From Prolixibacteraceae bacterium (lineage in GTDB: Bacteria; Bacteroidota; Bacteroidia; Bacteroidales; Prolixibacteraceae), in the NCBI GenBank assembly GCA_019856515.1, contig CP082230.1:1798001-1862000 (forward strand): a stretch of DNA of 64,000 bases, written 5' to 3'. Positions 8,716-18,559 of this stretch are shown piece by piece (position 1 is the stretch's first letter; the number at the start of each line of letters is the position of its first letter). The notes below the pieces were generated by a model. It was not told where the DNA came from, made no database searches, and worked only from the letters and a program-made list of their open reading frames with translations. The translations under genes and the position numbers were made by a program.

Positions 8716-9933
8716 CTATTTTGTTTCTTTAAAACGGTATAGTGCTTCAAGGAAATAGTAATCGGCATACGATAGTGGCACATCAATTTCTCCATTATGA
8801 GGAAAACTTCCTACACTATGATCCAGGATAAAATATTTGTTATTTGGTCGTGCCTTGTAATTATCAGATAGAGAGATCAACATCTTCTCTGCACTCTTTT
8901 TATAGTGAGTATTACCAGTTAATTCGGCCAATTCGAATAGAGCAGAAGAGGTGATGGCAGCTGCTGAAGCATCTCTTGATCCGATCAGTTTATGCTTTGG
9001 ATCATAATTCCACTCTGCAGTATATCCTTTATCAAATACATTATAATCCCAGTAAGGTACTAAGTCTTCAGGCATGTTAGGATGATTAAGAATATATTCT
9101 GCAATATTCTCTGCAAATTCTAGAAACTGCTTGTCTTTGGTATATCTGTAACACAAAACATAACCATACAGTCCCCAAGCTTGTCCTCTAGCCCATGCAG
9201 AATTATCAGCAAACCCTTGACATGTGGCTTTATCCTTCACTTTTCCTGTCTCTACATCATAGTCGATTACATGAAAACATGAAAAATCTTTACGATAGTG
9301 GTTCTTCATGGTGGTCAAAGCATGCTGTGTTGCAATCTTAGCATACTTATTATCACCACTGATAATACTTGCTTCGTATAACAATTCAAGATTCATCATG
9401 TTATCGATGATCACAGGATAGAACCACTCTGTTTTCTTATCCCATGCTTTTCTGTAGTTCCATGATTTGATTGCCTTTGTTTTGTCGCTATATCGTTTTA
9501 TCAAAGATTCTGCCGTTTGAACAATTACAGGACCATACTCTTTCATATCTGCAAAACGATATCCTAAACCATAACTATCCCCAATCATGAAACCGACATC
9601 ATGGTTGCCGCTCCAATATTGAATAGTATCTAATACTTCCGTTCTTTTGATCGCTTCTTTTTTCCACTTTTGATCGCCTGTTAACTTATACATATACCAC
9701 AGGTCGCCAGCGAAAAATCCACTTGTCCAATTATACACCTTAACACTCTTCAAACTGCCATCTTCCTTGATTGATCTCGGAATTAGGTTTATGTCATTAG
9801 ATGCATTGATTGCATTGGTAAATTGTTTGTCTGCAAAATCTGTATTAGACTTAATAAAGGTCTCTTTATTGACTCCACATGACATAAGCAGTACTACAGC
9901 AAGTGTACTGTAGACAAGTTCTTTAAATTTCAT
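8716..9933 (-). CDS. GH88-type unsaturated glucuronyl hydrolase lipoprotein
   Basis: The protein has 405 residues with a lipoprotein signal peptide (LLMSCG, lipidated Cys19). It matches the GH88 (alpha/alpha)6-barrel enzymes, which hydrolyse the unsaturated uronic acid left at the non-reducing end by polysaccharide lyases. Visible family features are NWTSGFFAGDLWYMY, HDVGF with D112, FYPVIIDNMMNLELL with D177, and NSAWARGQAWGLYGY. D112 and D177 are the likely counterparts of the Asp pair (D88/D149) of the Bacillus enzyme. GH105 is the nearest alternative. No lyase is adjacent, so the gene may act with lyases encoded elsewhere on ulvan, glycosaminoglycan or similar sugars (inference). It sits alone between two 1.2-1.4 kb gaps. 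Confidence 0.85.
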   Translation of the reverse strand: MKFKELVYSTLAVVLLMSCGVNKETFIKSNTDFADKQFTNAINASNDINLIPRSIKEDGSLKSVKVYNWTSGFFAGDLWYMYKLTGDQKWKKEAIKRTEVLDTIQYWSGNHDVGFMIGDSYGLGYRFADMKEYGPVIVQTAESLIKRYSDKTKAIKSWNYRKAWDKKTEWFYPVIIDNMMNLELLYEASIISGDNKYAKIATQHALTTMKNHYRKDFSCFHVIDYDVETGKVKDKATCQGFADNSAWARGQAWGLYGYVLCYRYTKDKQFLEFAENIAEYILNHPNMPEDLVPYWDYNVFDKGYTAEWNYDPKHKLIGSRDASAAAITSSALFELAELTGNTHYKKSAEKMLISLSDNYKARPNNKYFILDHSVGSFPHNGEIDVPLSYADYYFLEALYRFKETK

Positions 9934-11361
9934 TAGTTTGTGTTTTATAGATTAATAGTTATACTATTTAAAATGATCATTAACTGTTCGTTTTAGATTG
10001 TTCTTCAAAGCATAAATCAACATAAATAAAGCACTAGCGTCTTTTGTGATATTATGCAAACAACCTATATTCGAAACAGATTAATCCTCATTATACAAAA
10101 TAGAATTGTTATCCACATTAATGATCGTAAATTCTATCGACAAATACAACTTATTTCGCAACTTTCACTCTATTTCCATACAGAATAGACCATAATCATT
10201 TTCATGTATATTTTGTTTTGTCATCGATAACGACAGTTATTTTGAAAATGATGTGATGTGTTACATGACCGATGACACCTTAGATAAGATTGCATAGAGC
10301 AACCTTTCTAATCATATCAACATGTAAGAATGGCAGCCTCATTCTGTGAGCTGGTCACTCTTGCCATAAGATTGTATACTGATCATCAAATTAAATAGTT
10401 CATACATAAACCATTTCTCATGTGAGATGTTTAAATCAATACAGGAGCGATATATCTATTCGTTGGGATGGAGGTACATCTTTATGAAAAGAGAGATTCA
10501 TAGTACACATTTAAATAGTTAAACGGACACCTACACGATATTTTAAAGTATATGGTTCCTCTTTTTAAGACTCTATGAAATGGCATTTATCTGTATTTTA
10601 ACATCTAATTATTGACACTTTCATCGAGGTAATATTTAGGAAATTAGATTCGTAGAACCAACGGAGGTATGGTATACAAAAGAGAAGATCAAATTTTTTA
10701 TGATAAACTTTGAGTACCTAAACCAATGGTTCGGCTCTTTGGGGTATAGTTTCGATTTAACGAAATACATAGATATAAAAGTCAGATGAAGGAATAATGT
10801 GGAATAATCTTTAGAAAAAAGATAGTTTGTTTTCTGGCGATGTTGGAGAGTATATCACTTTAGATGGTATACTCTTTTTTGTTTATTAGATGGGACACAA
10901 TGAGTGTTTGATGTCGCCAATAGACAGAAAAAAACAAGCTATAAATGAGTTATTGTTTTGATTAAAGTAAATATGTTGTAAAATAGATGAGTTTGGCAAA
11001 CAATTTAAGGTATCATATGTTGAAAAGATAAACATCAATTACTATATTGAAAAAAGATGATAAGTAAGATCAATTTTGTTTTTTTACGTTAAAAACATCA
11101 TCGATGCAAATGCCAATAATACTTGGGAAGAAAGTTTAAATTTATGTTCTTTTTTTAGTTTCACGGTGTTAAAATACATCAAATAAAGTAGCGTTATACG
11201 ACAATATTCACAGTGATTTAAAAAAGAGAGTCGTAATAATTTAGGGTTTATTTAAGATTTTAATTGGTATCGATTATCACTATCTTTCATTTGGTTTAAA
11301 CAAAATTGATTCGAAACAACAACAATCAATTTCGAGATATAATTGACTTAAAACGAGACAT
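9934..11361. other. gene-free gap of 1.4 kb
   Basis: There is no convincing coding region between the divergent GH88 and MFS genes. It holds an orphan terminator-like hairpin at 10847-10880 and a possible small structured element at about 10331-10366 (TGGCA...TGCCA closing an inner CTCA/TGAG stem). The rest is AT-rich with no recognised repeat. Confidence 0.6.
10847..10881 (+). terminator. orphan intrinsic terminator
   Basis: Stem AGAGTATA / TATACTCT with a 13-nt loop, followed directly by a run of T on the plus strand. No gene precedes it on this strand, so it may end a small RNA or be a remnant. Confidence 0.55.
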
Positions 11362-12540
11362 ATGAGATCAAACAAAAACATCATCTGGTTTATGTATTGC
11401 ATCAGTATCATCACGTTTATGACGTGTGTTATTTTGGCGCCGAATCTTCTGCCAATGGCACGTTTATTTGATGGTCCCGATGCAATTATTAAGAGTCAAT
11501 TACTGGTAGTAGCCCCTGCACTAAGTGCTTTACTACTGTCAGTGGTATGGACCAAAATTAGGATTCCGCATCATTTTTGGGGTAAGCTATTGTTTCTTAT
11601 CTCCTTATTGGTCTATGGCATAACAGGAGTGCTTTGTTATTGGGAATCGACCTTTACTGCGATGTTTATCACTCGTTTAATATTAGGTGTTGCCATGGGG
11701 CTGATTTCAATGTTACTGGTGCAAAGAGGTCATTTATACATGAGCGAAGCCAAAGAACGTATTTTTGTACGAACACAAGGTATTGTTGTTGGTATATCGA
11801 TCATGTTTTTAATTCTACTTTCAGGATGGTTAAGTGAGATGAGTTGGAATATGCCATTTTTAATCTACTTGCTAGCTTTTGTACCAATCATGTATGGTTT
11901 ATGGATGTATATCCAAGGGATAGGACTACACCCAAGAAAGGTGGATCGACCACAGAAATATTTTATGAATCAAAAGTTCTGGATGTTGATTGGGGGAGTA
12001 TTTTTGTTTGTGATGTATATGACGTTCTATTTCTTACAACTGCCATTCTTAGTGGAACGTCTCCCCTATACCGATCATATGCAGACCGCAGGTCTTTTAG
12101 GTCTACTCGTTATACTATTTATTCTAGGAGGCACATTTTACAGTCCTATTTACCACTATATTGGACGAGAGAAGATATACTATCTCACGTTAGTCATTAT
12201 CGGCTTAGGAACCTATATTCTAAGTACTAGTTTTGATATAAACCGTGTTTTTCTGTCGTTGCTTTTTGTAGGAACTGGCGCAGGTTTACTATTCACTACT
12301 GCCTACAGCTCCATCCGTCACCATATTCCTAGTGATGTCTATGGACTTTGGAAATACAAATTATTGACGGTTGTTTTTCTTGCCCAGAGTTTGGCACCGA
12401 TGGTGATCTATGCTTGTAAGGGAGATGTTTTTGTCCGACTATTTTTTATGGGGATGGCTTTTGTGATTCTGTTACTTATCATCGTTGTATTCTCTGTTCG
12501 ACTTCTTCTTCGAAACTTAAACCAACGAAGAGAATCATAG
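11362..12540 (+). CDS. MFS transporter
   Basis: A 392-residue integral inner-membrane protein with about twelve hydrophobic segments along its length, typical of the major facilitator superfamily. A short basic N-terminus precedes TM1, and a charged loop (HPRKVDRPQKY, near the middle) separates the two six-helix halves. ILGVAMGLISMLLVQRG resembles the conserved TM4-TM5 region. It may move sugars, antibiotics or other small molecules; the sequence does not tell which. The stop codon is followed after 55 bp by the chosen start of malQ, so the two are probably co-transcribed, which makes an oligosaccharide or maltodextrin substrate plausible but unproven. Confidence 0.85.
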   Translation: MRSNKNIIWFMYCISIITFMTCVILAPNLLPMARLFDGPDAIIKSQLLVVAPALSALLLSVVWTKIRIPHHFWGKLLFLISLLVYGITGVLCYWESTFTAMFITRLILGVAMGLISMLLVQRGHLYMSEAKERIFVRTQGIVVGISIMFLILLSGWLSEMSWNMPFLIYLLAFVPIMYGLWMYIQGIGLHPRKVDRPQKYFMNQKFWMLIGGVFLFVMYMTFYFLQLPFLVERLPYTDHMQTAGLLGLLVILFILGGTFYSPIYHYIGREKIYYLTLVIIGLGTYILSTSFDINRVFLSLLFVGTGAGLLFTTAYSSIRHHIPSDVYGLWKYKLLTVVFLAQSLAPMVIYACKGDVFVRLFFMGMAFVILLLIIVVFSVRLLLRNLNQRRES

Positions 12541-12595
12541 AAGGTTGTGGTTCCGCAAAAAAGTTTGTTTCTTGGGATATCCAAATGTATGGTCT

Positions 12596-14071
12596 ATGAA
12601 TAAGAAACAGAGATATAGTGGCGTATTGATGCATATTAGCTCACTACAGGGAGCGGATATGACAGGGACATTGGGAGTGGAATCTTATCAATTTGTTGAT
12701 TTTCTTCATCACGCAAGAAGTAAGGTTTGGCAAATCTTGCCTCTAGGACGAACAGATAATTCACATTCGCCCTACCAATGTTATTCGAGTTTTGCAGGAA
12801 ATGAATATTATATCGATCTGGCCTTTCTTCACGGAAGAGGATGGTTACCTGAACTACCTACATATTTCGGAAACCAAGAGGTTACGAATAGGGTTGATTG
12901 GGATGAAGTAAAGAAGAGAAAACGAATTTCATTGTTAGACGCTTTTGAAGGTTTCCGTTATCAAAATCAATTTGATAGTAGAGATTACCTTAGTTTTTGG
13001 GAACGTCATCGTTATTGGTTAGAGGACTATTCCCTTTTTATGGCTTTAACAGAACATTATGAAGGTTTAACTTGGGATGAGTGGCCTGAAGAGATCTCTA
13101 AACGCAACCAAAGTGCTTTATCTCAAGCCTACTATGACTTGGAGTCAGATGTGCTTTATCACCGTTTTGTTCAGTATGTTTTTTTTATGGAGTGGGAACT
13201 TCTACGTCAATATGCTTCGAGTAAGAGTGTTGAAATGATGGGAGATCTGCCGCTATATGTTGCATATCATAGTGCAGATGTATGGGTACATCCTGATCAA
13301 TTTCAATTGAATGATGCCTTTCAAATGGTGAATGTTGGAGGTGTTCCACCGGATTCATTTAACGACCAAGGTCAACATTGGGGTAATCCTCTTTTCGATT
13401 GGGATCAGATGGCCAAGGATAATTATCAATGGTGGTGTTCAAGACTAGGTTTCCAACTTCATCTATATGACCGTTTACGCATAGATCACTTTAGAGGATT
13501 AAGTTCATATTATGCCATTGAAGCGAGTCGTAAAGATGGTATCGAAGGCGAGTGGATGGAAGCAGATGGACTACAGATGCTATCCAAACTACCAACTGTT
13601 TTTCATGATCGTATTATCGCAGAAGACCTAGGGGTGATTGACAAACCAGTGGTAGCTTTACGAGATCATTTCCAATTCGATGGCATGGGCGTATTTCAAT
13701 TTGGTTTTAATGGAGATCGATCGAATGTACATCTACCGATGCACTATAGCGATAGATGTTGTGCTTATATTGGCACCCATGACAATCCTACTTATACTGA
13801 ATGGGTGGATTCACTCGCGCCAGAGGCTGTAAGTCTATTTGAAGCTTATGTAGGAACTGCAAATGACTCATTTAAACAAGTCGTTCGGTTATTGATGCAA
13901 TCCCATGCCAATGGTGTGATCTTACAGATGCAAGATTTATTGGGCTTGGGCGAAAGTGCTCGAATGAATACGCCAGGTACAATAATAGGAAATTGGCAGT
14001 GGCGCATGACAGACAAGCTCCTTCCAGAGATCTCATGGCTACAAGAGATGATTGACATCTATGATCGCTAA
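12596..14071 (+). CDS. malQ: 4-alpha-glucanotransferase, GH77
   Basis: Cytoplasmic amylomaltase that transfers alpha-1,4-glucan segments between maltodextrins. GH77 hallmarks are visible: SGVLMHISSLQG at the start, SPYQCYSSFAGNEYYIDL, LRIDHFRGL with the nucleophile Asp, IIAEDLG with the acid/base Glu, and IGTHDN with the transition-state Asp. At 491 residues it has the usual length of the short bacterial form. An upstream ATG at 12545 would add 17 residues unlike the family, so I chose 12596, which gives MNKKQRYSGVLMHISSL. It follows the MFS gene closely and probably belongs to glycogen or maltodextrin metabolism. Confidence 0.95.
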   Translation: MNKKQRYSGVLMHISSLQGADMTGTLGVESYQFVDFLHHARSKVWQILPLGRTDNSHSPYQCYSSFAGNEYYIDLAFLHGRGWLPELPTYFGNQEVTNRVDWDEVKKRKRISLLDAFEGFRYQNQFDSRDYLSFWERHRYWLEDYSLFMALTEHYEGLTWDEWPEEISKRNQSALSQAYYDLESDVLYHRFVQYVFFMEWELLRQYASSKSVEMMGDLPLYVAYHSADVWVHPDQFQLNDAFQMVNVGGVPPDSFNDQGQHWGNPLFDWDQMAKDNYQWWCSRLGFQLHLYDRLRIDHFRGLSSYYAIEASRKDGIEGEWMEADGLQMLSKLPTVFHDRIIAEDLGVIDKPVVALRDHFQFDGMGVFQFGFNGDRSNVHLPMHYSDRCCAYIGTHDNPTYTEWVDSLAPEAVSLFEAYVGTANDSFKQVVRLLMQSHANGVILQMQDLLGLGESARMNTPGTIIGNWQWRMTDKLLPEISWLQEMIDIYDR

Positions 14072-14232
14072 ATACACATCTTTTCACATATAGTTATTTG
14101 CATAAAAATATGTTATAAAACTACATATTCACACAATTCAATCCATTGAATTATACTATTTTTGATAAATATTTAAATATCGAAACATATTGTCATTTAA
14201 ATATCAAGAGTAACCTATAAAACAATAACAAA

Positions 14233-15762
14233 ATGAATCAACTTAAGTGTGAATACATAAGAAAGTTTATCGCATTCATATGTGTATCGTGTTTTACACT
14301 GTCTGGTGTCCATGCACAAGATAAAATGGAGTATAAGGCAGATTGGGAATCTTTATCAAAACACAAAGCATCACCTGAATGGTTTGCCGATGCAAAATTG
14401 GGTATTTATTTTCATTGGGGTATTTATTCTGTTCCAGCGTATGGAGATGAGTGGTATCCATTTCGATTATATCAAACCAAAGAGACCGATATCCAAAAAC
14501 ATCACAAAGAGACATATGGATCTATTGAGAGCTTTGGGTATCATGAATTTGCTAGAATGTTTAAAGCCGAATATTTTAATGCATCAGAATGGGTTCAATT
14601 ATTCCAAGATGCTGGTGCAAAATTTGTAGGCCCTGTAGCCGAACATCATGATGGTTATTCCATGTGGGAAAGTAATGTTACACCATGGAACTCGATGGAT
14701 ATTGGACCACATCGTGATATACTGGGTGAAATCAAAAAAGAGGTAGAAAAACGTGATATGAAACTCATCGCGACATTTCACCATGCAAGACAATTACAAC
14801 GTAATAATCCTACTAATTTCACAGGGAGGAACAGAGCTTCACATTATAGAAATATACCTGGCACAGCTACTGCAAGTAACGACTCTCTATTGGCACTTTT
14901 GTATGGTAACCTTCCAGAAGAAGATTGGAATGAAAGGGTATGGTATGGGAAACTAAAAGAAGTAATCGACAATTATCAACCAGATATTATTTGGTTTGAT
15001 TCATGGTTAGATCAAATTCCGGAGAAGTATCGAAAGAAATTTTGTGCTTATTATCTTAATCAAGCAGAAAAATGGGGCAAGGAAGTAGTTATTGTTCGAA
15101 AACAACAAGACCTTCCACTAAGTTTCACTGTTGATGATCTAGAAAAGTCACGTAAGAATAAGAAAGAGGACCACATCTGGATGACTGATGAAACAATAAG
15201 TAAAGGTAGCTGGTGTTATACGAATAATTTAAAGATAAAGAGAGCACAAGATCTCATACATGTATTAGCAGATATCGTTAGTAAAAATGGAGTTCTCTTA
15301 TTAAATGTTTCCCCTAAAGCAGACGGAACTATTCCTTTTGACCAACAAGAAGTATTGAGAGAGATGGGGAAATGGTTAAAAAAATATGGAGAAGCAATAT
15401 ATAAAACTCACCCCTGGTACACTTATGGAGAAGGGCCAACCAAAGAGCCTGTAGGCCATTATGACAATAGAAAGAAGTTTCTTAAGATCAAATACTCAGA
15501 AAAAGATATACGTTATACGACCAATGGCAACACTATTTATGCCACCTTACTTGGGAAAGCAACACCAGAAAGAGTTGTACATTTAAAATCATTCGACCGC
15601 TCTCATAAAGATAATTTCAAACAAATTAAAGATATTAAGTTGGTTGGATCTTCATCAAAAGTTAAATGGAGACTTAAAAAAGAAGGTCTTTACATTACAT
15701 TGCCGAATGATATACCAAATCAAATGGCTTCCGTTCTTCAGATCGACGTCAAAGAGATTTAG
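14233..15762 (+). CDS. alpha-L-fucosidase, GH29
   Basis: A secreted retaining fucosidase of 509 residues that releases terminal L-fucose from glycans. A signal peptide ends near residue 29 (GVHAQ). GH29 motifs are LGIYFHWGIYSVPAYGDEWY, EHHDGYSMW (residues 137-145), and IIWFDSWLD with D256 as the likely nucleophile. VSKNGVLLLNVSPKADGTIP is also classic for the family. The C-terminal third forms the usual beta-sandwich. It lies 160 bp after malQ, across an AT-rich spacer, so it may have its own promoter. It is only distantly similar to the other GH29 enzyme in this window (54491-56050), which suggests different linkage preferences. Confidence 0.93.
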   Translation: MNQLKCEYIRKFIAFICVSCFTLSGVHAQDKMEYKADWESLSKHKASPEWFADAKLGIYFHWGIYSVPAYGDEWYPFRLYQTKETDIQKHHKETYGSIESFGYHEFARMFKAEYFNASEWVQLFQDAGAKFVGPVAEHHDGYSMWESNVTPWNSMDIGPHRDILGEIKKEVEKRDMKLIATFHHARQLQRNNPTNFTGRNRASHYRNIPGTATASNDSLLALLYGNLPEEDWNERVWYGKLKEVIDNYQPDIIWFDSWLDQIPEKYRKKFCAYYLNQAEKWGKEVVIVRKQQDLPLSFTVDDLEKSRKNKKEDHIWMTDETISKGSWCYTNNLKIKRAQDLIHVLADIVSKNGVLLLNVSPKADGTIPFDQQEVLREMGKWLKKYGEAIYKTHPWYTYGEGPTKEPVGHYDNRKKFLKIKYSEKDIRYTTNGNTIYATLLGKATPERVVHLKSFDRSHKDNFKQIKDIKLVGSSSKVKWRLKKEGLYITLPNDIPNQMASVLQIDVKEI

Positions 15763-15852
15763 TTCGACGTTAGATCAAGAATCGAAAATATATTCTGGTT
15801 GCAAGAGTAAAAATGAGCAGAGTGCTTTGATGTAAGACAAGAAGCATTTAAA

Positions 15853-15894
15853 AGCCCTTCGTCTGATTATGATAAATCAATCGGACAAAGGGTT
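15853..15894. terminator. terminator between fucosidase and hydrolase
   Basis: Stem of 16 pairs (AGCCCTTCGTCTGATT with AATCGGACAAAGGGTT), three of them G-U. CTCTTTT follows on the plus strand. It lies between converging genes and may serve both. Confidence 0.75.
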
Positions 15895-15899
15895 CTCTT

Positions 15900-16730
15900 T
15901 TAATTCTTATTCGTAGTATCTAAAATGGCATCCACAACAAGTTGTGGTTGTTGTGCATGTAACCAATGACCAGCATCAGGAATATTGTATACTCGAAGAG
16001 ATGGAAACAACTCTTTCACTTTTGTTACATCTTCGTCAGCAATATACCATGAGCGCAATCCTCTAATCAGCGTAATATCTAATTGTGGGATCTTATCCAT
16101 ATTTTGAATATCCTGATAATTAACACTAGACATTAAACCGCCAATGGCATCGAATAGAACTTGAAGATTAAGTCTCCACTGTAGTTTACCTTCCGAAAGA
16201 TTATTCTTTAGGTTCTTTAAAAGAAAATCTCTTAATGCCTCATTTTCAATGATAGGCTGAAGGAATTCATCGACCTCTTTACGACTTTTTAGCTTCTCTA
16301 AATCGACAGATAAAAGTCCTTGAAGAATTTCTTTATGTTGATCTGCTTGATTTGCACGACCAGGGTTATCTCGATAGTTTCGTGGTACGATATCTGCCAA
16401 AATAAGATGGTCAACCATTTCAGGATATTGAAGTGCAAAATGAAGCACCACTTTTCCTCCCATGCTATGTCCAAGAAGTGACGTTTTCTGAATCCCTTGC
16501 TCATTGATAAAAGCGAGAAGGTCATTCGTCATATCCTCAAAAGAGTGGGTAGACTTATGTTGACTCTTACCATGATTACGTAAATCCACAAGATAGATTG
16601 TGAATTTTGACTCTAATGCTTTGGCAATAGAGATCCAGTTATCAGATGAACCGTATAGACCATGAAGAATAATCAACGGATCCCCCTTGCCCATCTTGCG
16701 ATAGTGAAGGTTTGCTATGTTGGTATTCAT
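15900..16730 (-). CDS. alpha/beta hydrolase (YbfF-like esterase)
   Basis: This 276-residue cytoplasmic alpha/beta-hydrolase has an oxyanion-hole motif LHGLYGSSDNW (residues 22-32), VDLRNHGKS typical of YbfF-like esterases, and a nucleophile elbow GHSMGG with Ser89. The catalytic His lies in DAGHWLHAQQP near the C-terminus. Enzymes of this group hydrolyse short acyl esters or acyl-CoA in vitro, and the natural substrate is usually unknown. No signal peptide is seen. It follows pdxJ on the minus strand, but a terminator lies between them, so it is probably transcribed on its own. A specific physiological role cannot be assigned. Confidence 0.85.
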   Translation of the reverse strand: MNTNIANLHYRKMGKGDPLIILHGLYGSSDNWISIAKALESKFTIYLVDLRNHGKSQHKSTHSFEDMTNDLLAFINEQGIQKTSLLGHSMGGKVVLHFALQYPEMVDHLILADIVPRNYRDNPGRANQADQHKEILQGLLSVDLEKLKSRKEVDEFLQPIIENEALRDFLLKNLKNNLSEGKLQWRLNLQVLFDAIGGLMSSVNYQDIQNMDKIPQLDITLIRGLRSWYIADEDVTKVKELFPSLRVYNIPDAGHWLHAQQPQLVVDAILDTTNKN

Positions 16731-16852
16731 TTATTTAAATTTTTTATCACCACCCCACTATTAAATACAGTAGAGATCCTCCATCATTTCATAGAGAATC
16801 TATCATTACAAAGGCTGAACTCAAAGTGGATATGGAAAGAGAAACTAAAAAA

Positions 16853-16880
16853 GGGAATTCAATTGTAGTAGTGAATTCCC
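16853..16880 (-). terminator. pdxJ terminator
   Basis: Perfect stem GGGAATTCA / TGAATTCCC (9 bp) with a 10-nt loop. On the minus strand it is followed by a run of six T, directly downstream of pdxJ. Confidence 0.8.
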
Positions 16881-16890
16881 TCGGTATTTT

Positions 16891-17607
16891 TTAGCGTCGG
16901 AGACACTCTTTATATTTCAATATAGTAAGCTCCATGCCAAGATAAATGGCATCGGAGATGAGTGCATGTCCAATAGACACTTCAGCAAGAATTGGTATTT
17001 GTTGTGCAAAATACGCCAGGTTTTCAAGGTTCAAATCATGTCCTGCATTGATTGCCAAACCATTCATATAAGCAACATCAGCAGCTTCGATATAATCTTT
17101 GATCGCAGCATCACGATCAATGGAGTACATCGCAGCATAGGGTTCAGTATAGAGTTCCACACGACTGGCTTTGATGTTTGCAGCAGCTTCGACCATTTTA
17201 GGGTCTGGATCTACAAAAATAGAAGTACGAATATCTGCATTACGTAATTCTTGAACAATTTCGGACAAAAATGACTTATTGTCTATAGTATTCCATCCTG
17301 CATTAGAAGTGATGGCATCAGGTGCATCAGGAACAAGGGTTACTTGGGTTGGCTTGTATTTCAAAACCAATTCCATGAATTTTTTATTGGGATATCCCTC
17401 AATATTAAATTCGGTAGTAACCACCTTCGAAAGATCGTCTACATCTTGGTATGTAATATGTCTTTCATCAGGACGAGGATGAACAGTGATCCCTTCTGCA
17501 CCAAATTTTTCAGCATTTATTGCTGCGTTAACCACATTCGGCATATCTGCTCCACGAGAGTTTCTAAGCGTGGCAATTTTATTTATATTTACACTAAGTC
17601 TAGTCAT
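16891..17607 (-). CDS. pdxJ: pyridoxine 5'-phosphate synthase
   Basis: PdxJ condenses 1-deoxyxylulose 5-phosphate with 3-amino-2-oxopropyl phosphate to form pyridoxine 5'-phosphate, in the DXP-dependent vitamin B6 pathway. The 238-residue length is normal. Family features are LSVNINKIATLRNSRG at the N-terminus, GITVHPRPDERHI with the active-site basic residues, LVPDAPDAITSNAGW, and LAINAGHDLNLEN followed by EVSIGHALISDAIY. It is read away from the CBS/nadK cluster, with 267 bp between the divergent starts. This is a standard Bacteroidota arrangement, and pdxJ and nadK are often neighbours. Its own terminator follows. Confidence 0.97.
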   Translation of the reverse strand: MTRLSVNINKIATLRNSRGADMPNVVNAAINAEKFGAEGITVHPRPDERHITYQDVDDLSKVVTTEFNIEGYPNKKFMELVLKYKPTQVTLVPDAPDAITSNAGWNTIDNKSFLSEIVQELRNADIRTSIFVDPDPKMVEAAANIKASRVELYTEPYAAMYSIDRDAAIKDYIEAADVAYMNGLAINAGHDLNLENLAYFAQQIPILAEVSIGHALISDAIYLGMELTILKYKECLRR

Positions 17608-17874
17608 TTTAGATAGAGATTTAATGTTAAAAGAAAACAGAGAGGACCTTTGACCTTTCTTATATTATAACAATACCATTATTGAAATGAAGATGGTTAT
17701 TACGTTCGGTTTTGTATATACTGCGTTTTTAGTTATCACCATGGAAAAGATTGTACTACCATTTTTTGACATGTCATAGACGAAATATATTCGAAACCAA
17801 TTACCTCTACTTTCATCATAGAATTGGTATCACAAAGGTAATGAATTTAATTTTTTCATAAACTGAATATTATT

Positions 17875-18543
17875 TTGATTGCAAAAGATTTATTAGAAGT
17901 GGACATTCCAACTTTATCGGAGGTGGATAATGGACTAAAAGCACTATCCTTAATGGAGTCGGTGCGTATTACGGACCTACCCGTAATACAAGGGATGAAT
18001 TATATTGGCCTCATCTCAGAGAATGGAGTCTTAGAATTAAATGATATGGAGTCATCCTTTGAGTCCTTACGAATGCAATTTATTCGACCGCATGTACATA
18101 AAGATGAACATCTATTTGAGATTTTGGGTTTGATGTTTCGTTTTCGAATAAGTATATTGCCCGTTTTAGACGATCAACATAGATATATTGGGTCGATTCG
18201 ACGAGATACAGTATTAGAGCACTTCTGTGATTTGGCTACAGTAAAAGATCCTGGAGCGTTGTTGGTATTGGAGATGCCGATAACAGACTATTCACTCACA
18301 GAGATATCTCAAATTGTAGAGAGCAATAATGCAAAAGTATTGTCACTATTTGTAACAAAAAGTGAATCTAACAACTCAATTATGTGGGTCACCATCAAAG
18401 TGAATGTGATGGATGTCTCCTCGATTGTCGCAACATTTGAACGATATACTTACAAAATTAAAGGTGTTTACAATGATGACTCAAGAGTCAATGATCTGTA
18501 CCATGATCGTTTTGAAGAGTTCATGAAATATCTTGATTTTTAA
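17875..18543 (+). CDS. CBS-domain protein with TTG start
   Basis: A 222-residue cytoplasmic protein with two CBS motifs in the first ~125 residues (TLSEVDNGLKAL...LPVI and HLFEILGLMFRFRISILPVL). A C-terminal ACT-like segment follows (VLEMPITDYSLTEISQIVESNNAKVL). CBS pairs bind adenine nucleotides and regulate partners. The start must be TTG at 17875: the only nearby upstream ATG (17841) runs into a stop after six codons, and TTG gives the family-like start (M)IAKDLLEVDIPTL. It ends 16 bp before nadK and is probably co-transcribed with it. The link to NAD kinase, an ATP-using enzyme, could be regulatory, but that is inference. Confidence 0.85.
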   Translation: MIAKDLLEVDIPTLSEVDNGLKALSLMESVRITDLPVIQGMNYIGLISENGVLELNDMESSFESLRMQFIRPHVHKDEHLFEILGLMFRFRISILPVLDDQHRYIGSIRRDTVLEHFCDLATVKDPGALLVLEMPITDYSLTEISQIVESNNAKVLSLFVTKSESNNSIMWVTIKVNVMDVSSIVATFERYTYKIKGVYNDDSRVNDLYHDRFEEFMKYLDF

Positions 18544-18559
18544 CCATTTATTTGTCCAC

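Noticed and set aside
10669..10713. Small frame after GGAGGT (14 codons)
   Set aside because: GGAGGT is directly next to the ATG, too close for a ribosome-binding site, and the peptide is too short to support.
11844..12230. 128-codon frame in another frame of the MFS gene
   Set aside because: Shadow frame inside a clear transporter gene; no family resemblance.
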